Below, in pieces: positions 22,127-26,768 of a stretch of DNA of 26,768 nt (the first letter of the stretch is position 1; every line of letters starts with the position of its first letter). A program made the position numbers and the translations under genes. The notes below the pieces were generated by a model, which was given only the letters and a program-made list of their open reading frames with translations, was not told the DNA's origin and made no database searches. The stretch comes from DASPXY01 sp038227745 (GTDB taxonomy: Bacteria; Planctomycetota; Planctomycetia; Gemmatales; Gemmataceae): the NCBI GenBank assembly GCA_038227745.1, contig JBBRPS010000030.1:1-26768 (forward strand), given 5' to 3'.

Positions 22127-22697
22127 CAGGCCGAGGCGGGGGGGTATGTCTCCCCGGCGGAGTATGAACAATCGGAATAACCCTTAACCTCGTGTCCACT
22201 TTTCGTGGGGAACTCCACACCACCTCTCGGCTCGCCTGGGATCGCGCCAGGATCTCCTCTGGGCTGGAGGAGCGGACGCCCGGAGCGGTGGAACGCTTGG
22301 TTGCGCTGGGGCGACGCTCGCCAGAGAAACAGCGCTACGGCAGAGGTACTGTAGAGGTGTGCTTGCGAAACACCACATGAGGGACTATCATCTCCTAATA
22401 ACAATCAATAACCTTTCTCCTCAGATTGTGGCGCAAGCTTTGAGATCAAATAACAAGTCAGAGGGAGGAGGCTGACGGTTCTCTTTGATCGTTCGCAACC
22501 GGGGGAGATGCGTAGCTGTCCAACGCACCAGGCTTCGTGGCCCGGCGCTGAATTTCGGGGGTTCCGACCGTAGCTGGGCCGCGCTGGAGCGACCAGCACT
22601 TACCCGCGCGACTGACCGCCCGGCCAGTGCGTGAGGACTGTTCTGAACAAGACCACGCTATGGAGATGGGTATCGCATCCGAAGGGAGGGCTCGGAG
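22127..22697. other. 571-bp gap before the tandem Cys-rich genes
   Basis: No supported gene. The stretch 22380-22490 is relatively AT-rich. Several short open frames on both strands show no family resemblance. The promoter for the 22698 gene should lie near its right end. Confidence 0.4.
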
Positions 22698-23165
22698 ATG
22701 TTCAGGGTGAGAACGCGGGGGGTGCTGGCGGGGGTCGGGGGGCTCGCCGCTGTCGTGCTGGCGCTGTTGGCGGGCATCGAGCCGGTGCGCGCCCTCGAGG
22801 CCGCGGAGCTGCTCCGCGGCCGCACCGGCCCACAGAGGTACATCTGCAAAGACCAGTGTACCCTCAATGTGGGGGGCTGTAACGCGCTGGCCCCTGCCGT
22901 AAACTGTACCGGGATGAACGTCGGGGTCGTGTGCGGCACGGACATCACGGTGAAGAACTCGATCAAGTTCTGCTCACCGGACCCCAGCGGGATCACCCCG
23001 TGTGTGAATAATGGCAGCGGCTCGTGCTACACCCAGAGGAATTGCACGTGTGCGGCGCCCGTCGGAGGCGTCTCGACCTGCACGCCGATGGGCGGGGCGG
23101 GCAATCCGAGTGGCGCCGTCGCTTGCGCGAAGACCCAGTGCGGGGCGAACCGGATCTGCCAGTAA
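22698..23165 (+). CDS. Secreted 14-cysteine protein, tandem copy 1
   Basis: A 155-aa protein starting MFRVRTRGVLAGVGGLAAVV, with a signal peptide whose cleavage is likely after VRA (residue 32), giving a mature protein beginning LEAAELLRGRTGPQRYICKD. The mature part has 14 cysteines, enough for seven disulfides, at positions all shared with copy 2. Motifs include KDQCT, NVGGC, NCTGMN, VVCGT, NNGSG, QRNCTC, GVSTCT and KTQCGAN. There is no membrane segment after the signal. I do not recognise the family; the pattern suggests a small disulfide-stabilised extracellular protein. The ribosome binding site GGAGGG lies about 7 nt before the ATG. Copy 2 follows after 127 bp on the same strand with the same site spacing. 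Confidence 0.8.
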   Translation: MFRVRTRGVLAGVGGLAAVVLALLAGIEPVRALEAAELLRGRTGPQRYICKDQCTLNVGGCNALAPAVNCTGMNVGVVCGTDITVKNSIKFCSPDPSGITPCVNNGSGSCYTQRNCTCAAPVGGVSTCTPMGGAGNPSGAVACAKTQCGANRICQ

Positions 23166-23292
23166 CGGCCTGCGGGGCAGGGCCGGGGGCGAAGCGGCGA
23201 AAGGCGACAACACACGGCCCCGGGCGGCGCTGCCCGGGAGGAGGCGGTGGGGGCATGGGTCCCCGGTCCCATATCAAGGGGAGGGTGTGGAG
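23166..23292. other. Intergenic hairpin between the tandem Cys-rich genes
   Basis: A 7-bp inverted repeat CCCGGGC/GCCCGGG (23219-23225 and 23232-23238, loop GGCGCT) lies between the two genes. It may reduce readthrough or stabilise the first transcript. The right end carries the copy 2 ribosome binding site. Confidence 0.5.
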
Positions 23293-23769
23293 ATGTTCAC
23301 GATCCGGGTGCGTGGGGTGTTGGCCGTGGCAGGGGGCCTTGTCGCGGTTCTGCTGACCCTGCTCGGGGCCATCGAGCCGGTACGCGCCCTTGAGGACGCG
23401 GAACTACTCCGCGGCCGCACCGGCCCGCAGAAGTACGTCTGCAATGATCAGTGTACCGCCTTCAATGTCGGCGGGTGTTATGCCAGGAACCCGGCGGTGA
23501 ACTGTACCGGGATGAACGTCGGTGCGGTGTGCGGCACTACTTACGTGACCAAGCGGGTTTTGAAGTACTGCGCGCCGGACGCCAGCGGGTTCAGGCCCTG
23601 CATCAACAACGGGACCGGGAAGTGCTACACCCTGAGGGACTGCACTTGCAGTGCGGTGGTCGCGGGTGTCTCCACTTGCACCGACGCGGGCGGGGTGGCG
23701 CAGAACAGTGCGGCCGTGACCTGCGCCACGAACCAGTGCGGAGCGAACCCCGGGTGCGCCAGGCCGTAG
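23293..23769 (+). CDS. Secreted 14-cysteine protein, tandem copy 2
   Basis: A 158-aa protein starting MFTIRVRGVLAVAGGLVAVL. The start is fixed by similarity to copy 1 and by GGAGGG about 7 nt upstream, although the frame is open 94 codons further back. The signal peptide probably ends at VRA (residue 33), followed by LEDAELLRGRTGPQKYVCND. All 14 cysteines line up with copy 1; differences lie mostly between them (for example KNSIKFC against KRVLKYC, and IC against GC near the end). This suggests a gene duplication under selection for the fold. Function unknown. Confidence 0.8.
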   Translation: MFTIRVRGVLAVAGGLVAVLLTLLGAIEPVRALEDAELLRGRTGPQKYVCNDQCTAFNVGGCYARNPAVNCTGMNVGAVCGTTYVTKRVLKYCAPDASGFRPCINNGTGKCYTLRDCTCSAVVAGVSTCTDAGGVAQNSAAVTCATNQCGANPGCARP

Positions 23770-23916
23770 ACGGTGGGGACGCTGTCGCGGCCCTCCTGGG
23801 GTCAGGTCCAGGGCCCGCGCTCCACAGACCGCCCATATTCTTCGGGGCTGGATTGATTTCGTCAAGGGTGGCCGCGTACGATTCCCCCGGAACATCACAG
23901 TTCACAGAGGAGAACG

Positions 23917-24201
23917 ATGGCCCCTCTTTCCCAGGTCTCTCAGGACCAGCAGCCGCTTGGCAGCATCACGACAGGTAGTGTCGACAGCGGCCGGGCGGAA
24001 TTCCTTGAACCAGACATCGCCCTTGTCGGTGACAAATTCCTTAGTTTACGTCGATGCACTTGTTCCAGTACGCCTCGGACTTCTTGCCCATCTCGGCGGA
24101 CGATGGCGCTTTCGGGACACCGGAAGGCGCCGCGTTTGAGGATGACGGATTCCCAGCGGCGGGCTTGCCTGATCCGGATTCGTTGCAGCCGAGCGACGTG
24201 A
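23917..24201 (+). CDS. Small ORF with a good ribosome binding site, doubtful
   Basis: A 94-aa frame starting MAPLSQVSQDQQPLGSITTG, preceded by AGAGGAG 5 nt upstream. The first 44 residues look protein-like (VDSGRAEFLEPDIALVGDKF). From 24041 on it is antisense to the lipoprotein gene and turns Arg/Ser/Cys-rich, as expected for a shadow frame. It may be the start of a gene whose rest was lost near 24040, or chance. I recognise no family. Confidence 0.25.
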   Translation: MAPLSQVSQDQQPLGSITTGSVDSGRAEFLEPDIALVGDKFLSLRRCTCSSTPRTSCPSRRTMALSGHRKAPRLRMTDSQRRACLIRIRCSRAT

Positions 24202-24238
24202 GCAAGATGAAGATGCCAAGAGGTTTCAAAGCACGCAT
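24041..24238 (-). CDS. Small lipoprotein
   Basis: A 65-aa protein starting MRALKPLGIFILLTSLGCNE; GGAGG lies about 4 nt before the ATG. Residues 6-17 are hydrophobic, and lipobox SLGC places the lipid-modified Cys at 18. The mature part is a short Ser/Pro/Ala/Gly-rich linker ending in GKKSEAYWNKCIDVN. It lies 92 bp downstream of the histidine kinase on the same strand, so the two may be co-transcribed; it could be an envelope partner of the kinase or simply unrelated. It is too small for family assignment. Confidence 0.72.
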   Translation of the reverse strand: MRALKPLGIFILLTSLGCNESGSGKPAAGNPSSSNAAPSGVPKAPSSAEMGKKSEAYWNKCIDVN

Positions 24239-24330
24239 GGTTTCCTCCGCATAACGACACAGCTAAGCTGCCGGGGCCGCCTGCAAAACTCTGATCCCGC
24301 GCAAAACCGAAATGGCGGCCCCGGTCAGCT

Positions 24331-25473
24331 TCAGCGTTTTATTAGGCCGCTTTCATTCGCCTTGGTGGGCAGCGAAAACCGGAACGTCGAGCCGAAACCT
24401 TCCTTTCTTTCCACGGCCACCGTCCCGCCATGAGCCTCAATAAACGTCTTCACGATGGCGAGACCCAAGCCAGTTCCACCCGCGTTTTCCGGATCGGTTT
24501 CTCCCTTGTCGAAGACTTTTTCGAGAAGCTCTTCGGGGATGCCCGCACCATTGTCGCTGACCCAGCACTCCACGACACATTCTGCGCCAAGTTCCCGCGC
24601 CCCGATGATAACCTCGCCGCGTGGGGTGTACTTGATCGCGTTGGCAATCAAGTTCTGAAAGACCCGCCTCAACAGACTGGCGTCTGCATAGACGACCAAG
24701 TCGTCGGGCACCTTGTTGACCAGCTGGGTGCTGGAGGTCCCGGCGACCGGATGGAGGTCGTGAATGAGGGCCTCGACGAGGGGCCACAAATCGAATTCGC
24801 GCCGCTGCAACTTGACCCCGATCTCCGTTTGGAGGTTCGTATTCTCTTCAAGCACCTTGCGGACCAGCCCATCGAGATGCTGCACGTTGCGACGCAAGGT
24901 TTTCAACATCTGGCCGGTTTCAGCGCTGGCGTCTCGCTTCGGGAGTGTCAGTTCCAAGACGCTCGCGGCCATTGAAATGGCATTCAAAGGAGTCCGAAGG
25001 TCGTGTGCTACAAAGGCGAGATATTCTTCCCGGCGCCGCTGCACTTCCAGGGCTCGCTGCGTGGCAAAGGTCTGCACGGCCAACCCAATTGCCTCATCGA
25101 GAACCTGGTTGAGAATGCGAAAGGGCTTTCCTTGCAGACGCAAACCGTTGGTATCGGCGAGATCGTGGAGACAGCCGCGCAGGATATTGTACTCCCCAAC
25201 GACTTCTGCAATATCAAAGCCGTCCTCGACACGCTGCAAACCATGGGCTGGCGGGCTACCTTCGCTGAGCGCTTTTGAGATCGTCTCGTCGGACCCTGAT
25301 TGAAGCGCAGCAGCCAGTTCGTCCAGGAGTTTAGGAATGTGATCGTTGAGCGTCGGTGTATCGAGATGCCGCGCCGAGGGAAGTTGCCGCACCTGTTGCC
25401 GCCAGCGCGCGAGCAAGGCGTCGCGCTCCTGCTTGATGAGCGCTGCCAGTTTGTCGAGTTCGTTGATGGTCAT
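24331..25473 (-). CDS. Sensor histidine kinase with RsbRD-like N-terminal domain
   Basis: A 380-aa protein starting MTINELDKLAALIKQERDAL; GGAGG 5 nt upstream fixes the start. Residues about 8-140 are all-helical, with LLARWRQQVRQLP, and resemble the RsbRD_N sensor-type domain. There is no membrane helix, so it is a cytoplasmic sensor. HisKA follows with the H-box FVAHDLRTPLNAISM (His157 is the phospho-acceptor). The ATPase domain has the N-box FQNLIANAIKYTP (Asn278), the G1 box VSDNGAGIP (Asp307) and the G2 box GGTGLGLAIVK. No response regulator is next to it, so it is an orphan kinase here. Its DNA is visibly less GC-rich than the glycan region, which may mean horizontal acquisition. Confidence 0.9.
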   Translation of the reverse strand: MTINELDKLAALIKQERDALLARWRQQVRQLPSARHLDTPTLNDHIPKLLDELAAALQSGSDETISKALSEGSPPAHGLQRVEDGFDIAEVVGEYNILRGCLHDLADTNGLRLQGKPFRILNQVLDEAIGLAVQTFATQRALEVQRRREEYLAFVAHDLRTPLNAISMAASVLELTLPKRDASAETGQMLKTLRRNVQHLDGLVRKVLEENTNLQTEIGVKLQRREFDLWPLVEALIHDLHPVAGTSSTQLVNKVPDDLVVYADASLLRRVFQNLIANAIKYTPRGEVIIGARELGAECVVECWVSDNGAGIPEELLEKVFDKGETDPENAGGTGLGLAIVKTFIEAHGGTVAVERKEGFGSTFRFSLPTKANESGLIKR

Positions 25474-25899
25474 CTCGCCTCCGGCTTCGCACCGGGTTTG
25501 TCGAGGTCCTAGCGGCCTAACCATTGCTTATGCGGCAGTCGCCCACCGACTGTTGCCCCACCGAGTCATGGATAACACCATAACAGCAGGCGGAAGTAGA
25601 GCGCCGGCAGTACGCTTGCCGAATAATGCACGACTGGCGCTCTACTTCCGCCTCATTGCCGATAATAGCAGGCGGAAGTAGAGCGCGACCCGTTCCTGTG
25701 TACGCCCGTGCAGAACAGTCCGTCGCCTGGCATTCAGCGCCCGGCCCTCCACCCTCACGCGCCAGCGTCCCACGCTTGCTGTGCCGAACCCGGCGCAATT
25801 CCGGGATGGTCTGCACCCGTTTTTCCTGTTTTTCGCTTGCATCGGCTTGACCGATTTCTTCTTATGGAAGGATCCCTACCCCGGCGAGAGGACACCGCC
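25474..25899. other. Gap between the kinase and the integrase remnant
   Basis: This 426-bp stretch contains the three 18-bp repeats at 25587-25686 and is less GC-rich than most of the window. No supported gene lies in it. The minus-strand kinase promoter and the plus-strand integrase promoter should both be here; TTGCAT (from 25837) with an AT-richer CTTATG 18 bp later is a weak candidate for the latter. Confidence 0.4.
25587..25686. repeat. Three copies of an 18-bp repeat, two direct and one inverted
   Basis: CAGGCGGAAGTAGAGCGC occurs at 25587-25604 and 25669-25686, and its complement GCGCTCTACTTCCGCCT at 25637-25653. The first and inverted copies form an 18-bp perfect stem (25588-25605 with 25636-25653) and a 30-nt loop. 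The direct copies also share most of the preceding TAA(C/T)AG. The arrangement resembles transposon ends or recombinase binding sites near the integrase remnant. The RYYYAAC/GTTRRRY boxes of integron attC sites are not present. Confidence 0.88.
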
Positions 25900-26439
25900 A
25901 TGTTTCCCAGCGATCCGGCGCCCGATGCCACCCCCCGTTCCGACACACCGCCTTCCCCGCGGCCGCCCAAACTCCTCGAGCGCCTCCGCGATGCCCTGCG
26001 CACACGCCAGGTCAGCGACGCCTCCATCGGAAGACACGTCCACTGGGCGACGCAGTACATCCTTTTCCACGGCAGGCGCCATCCCCAGGAACTCAATGAA
26101 GACCACGTCCGCGAATTCCTCCAGCAACTCGCCGCCCGTCCGGAGGCGGCGCCGGACTGGTCTGCCTCGGCGCGCCAGGCGCTCCTCTTGCTGTACGCGG
26201 AAGTCCTTGAGCGCCCGCTGAAGGAGTACCTGTTGCCCTCCCCGGCGGCTGGTCGCCCCCAGGGATCGGCCGAGCCGCCCGCCGGCGACCCCACCGCAGG
26301 CGGTTCGGCTGCCGCAGCCAGTAGCCCTTCGGCCGCTCCACCCCAGCCCCCGCGCCTCCTCAACCAGGTCCGCGACCTGCTGCAGGTCCGGCACTATTAC
26401 CCCGGCAAGAAAGATGGTCACGTAGGACGGGTCTCCTGA
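25900..26439 (+). pseudogene. Integron-integrase-like tyrosine recombinase, broken N-terminal part
   Basis: The reading frame from ATG 25900 (MFPSDPAPDATPRSDTPPSP; GAGAGGA upstream) carries an integrase N-terminal SAM-like domain: LERLRDALRTRQVSDASIGR, WATQYILFHGRRHPQELN, VREFLQQLA, and ALLLLYAEVLERPLKEYL. The FILFHGKRHP pattern is characteristic of integron integrases (IntI). After a Pro/Ala-rich linker a second N-terminal domain starts again (LLNQVRDLLQVRHYYPGKKD), but it stops at TGA 26439 inside a palindromic insert. The catalytic domain with the Arg...His-x-x-Arg...Tyr residues is absent. By family it would recombine DNA at specific sites; as it stands it is surely inactive. The ATG could be earlier (25864), but the chosen one gives the better ribosome binding site. 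Confidence 0.75.
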
Positions 26440-26476
26440 CCCGTCCGGACGGCTCAGGAGAGCCGTCCTACGTGAC
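26417..26476. repeat. 60-bp palindromic insert in the integrase gene
   Basis: Arms of 26 nt (26417-26442 and 26451-26476) are complementary with two mismatches; the 8-nt centre GTCCGGAC is itself palindromic. The outer end is GTCACGTAGGACGG. It looks like a MITE-type dispersed element. The integrase codons before and after it are about 50 codons apart relative to IntI proteins, so the element accompanies a deletion. Confidence 0.88.
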
Positions 26477-26593
26477 CAACTTCCTTTATCAAGAGGTGCT
26501 GCAGATCGATGTGGGCCGGCCGACGCGGTGCGGGCCAAACGGCCGGAGCGCCTGCCCGTGGTCATGTCCCGGCCCGAGGTGCGGCAGGGGAAG
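26477..26593 (+). pseudogene. Integrase remnant downstream of the palindrome
   Basis: From 26481 one frame reads FLYQEVLQIDVGRP; from 26522 another reads DAVRAKRPERLPVVMSRPEV. Together they match the core of integron integrases (ALLFLY.EVL.I...AKRP.RLPVVL...EV). The two pieces are in different frames from each other and from the 25900 frame, so at least two lesions separate them. The similarity ends near GKK (26593), followed by an unrelated sequence. Confidence 0.7.
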
Positions 26594-26768
26594 AAAAGGT
26601 GTCAGGAACGAATGGCACTGTCATGTGTAACCCATTATATGCATAGGGTTTGCAACATGCCACGCGCCAAGCCAACGCGCTCCGGGCCTGGCAGTCTGCC
26701 GCTTCCTGCGCGGACCGGCCGCAGCCCCTGCGTGCGCCACGCCGGCACCCCTGGGTTGCTCTTGGCCC
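26594..26768. other. Right edge: AT-richer junction and unassigned sequence
   Basis: After the integrase remnant comes AGGTGTCAGGAACGAATGGC (26598-26617), a sequence that reminds me of the edges of IS/REP-associated elements. A short AT-rich stretch with ATTATATGCATA follows, then high-G+C DNA open from ATG 26657 (MPRAKPTRSGPGSLPLPART) to the window edge. There is no recognisable family in the 37 codons visible. Confidence 0.3.

Noticed and set aside
22075..22404. Minus-strand frame of 109 codons after the GT2 gene
   Set aside because: Overlaps the end of the plus-strand GT2 gene, lacks a ribosome binding site and resembles no family.
25587..25686. Integron attC/attI site next to the integrase remnant
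   Set aside because: The hairpin lacks the RYYYAAC and GTTRRRY boxes; only a generic recombination-site or repeat call is justified.
1..26768. tRNA or rRNA genes
   Set aside because: No tRNA cloverleaf with a GTTCRANNC-type arm and no rRNA signature sequences were recognised on either strand by eye.

Overview
The window looks like a chromosomal segment of a high-G+C planctomycete, most likely of the Gemmata/Gemmataceae type. Two genes encode DUF1559 proteins with a prepilin-type N-terminus and a C-terminal H-x9-D-G signature, a family hugely expanded in Planctomycetes. Other planctomycete marks are a Cys-rich 'CGCQTAEECW..CCC' protein, Calx-beta proteins, leucine-rich-repeat lipoproteins, and long palindromic dispersed repeats inside and between genes. 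Family calls come from motifs read by eye; no database search was possible.

Layout. From the left edge to about 19.5 kb every gene is on the minus strand. (1) 1-201: start of an IS66-like transposase and a possible IS end. (2) 291-4778: a run of exported proteins: Cys-rich protein, DUF1559 pseudopilin-like protein, Asp-box beta-propeller with a CPCC motif, and a cytochrome c/TlpA-thioredoxin fusion. A 33-bp perfect inverted repeat lies between the second and third. (3) 4829-10714: a surface-glycan operon, in transcription order LRR lipoprotein, GT2 glycosyltransferase (apparent frameshift), SAM methyltransferase, GT2, sulfotransferase and flippase, with several ATGA/GTGA stop-start overlaps. 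(4) 10856-16342: a second DUF1559 protein, an LRR remnant, an STN-like membrane-anchored protein, a PepSY-like membrane protein, a Calx-beta protein whose HxH...SxxD C-terminal domain is cut by an in-frame TAG, and a planctomycete protein of unknown function. (5) 16776-19495: a GT-C-like polytopic membrane protein and a paralogue of the LRR lipoprotein.

The strand then switches. (6) 20121-22126 (+): TylF-like methyltransferase and GT2, coupled by ATGA. (7) 22698-23769 (+): two tandem paralogous secreted proteins with fourteen conserved cysteines each. (8) 24041-25473 (-): a histidine kinase with an RsbRD-like N-terminal domain and a 65-aa lipoprotein, in visibly less GC-rich DNA. (9) 25587-25686: three copies of an 18-bp repeat. 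(10) 25900-26593 (+): a decayed integron-integrase-like gene with a duplicated N-terminal domain start, broken by a 60-bp palindrome.

Inferred biology: regions 3, 5 and 6 plausibly make and export a sulfated, methylated surface polysaccharide; region 2 looks like an extracytoplasmic thiol/redox or metal-handling module. The least explained items are the tandem 14-Cys proteins, the duplicated LRR lipoproteins beside glycan genes, and the Calx-beta/HxH protein. The several apparent single-base lesions could be real decay or assembly errors.
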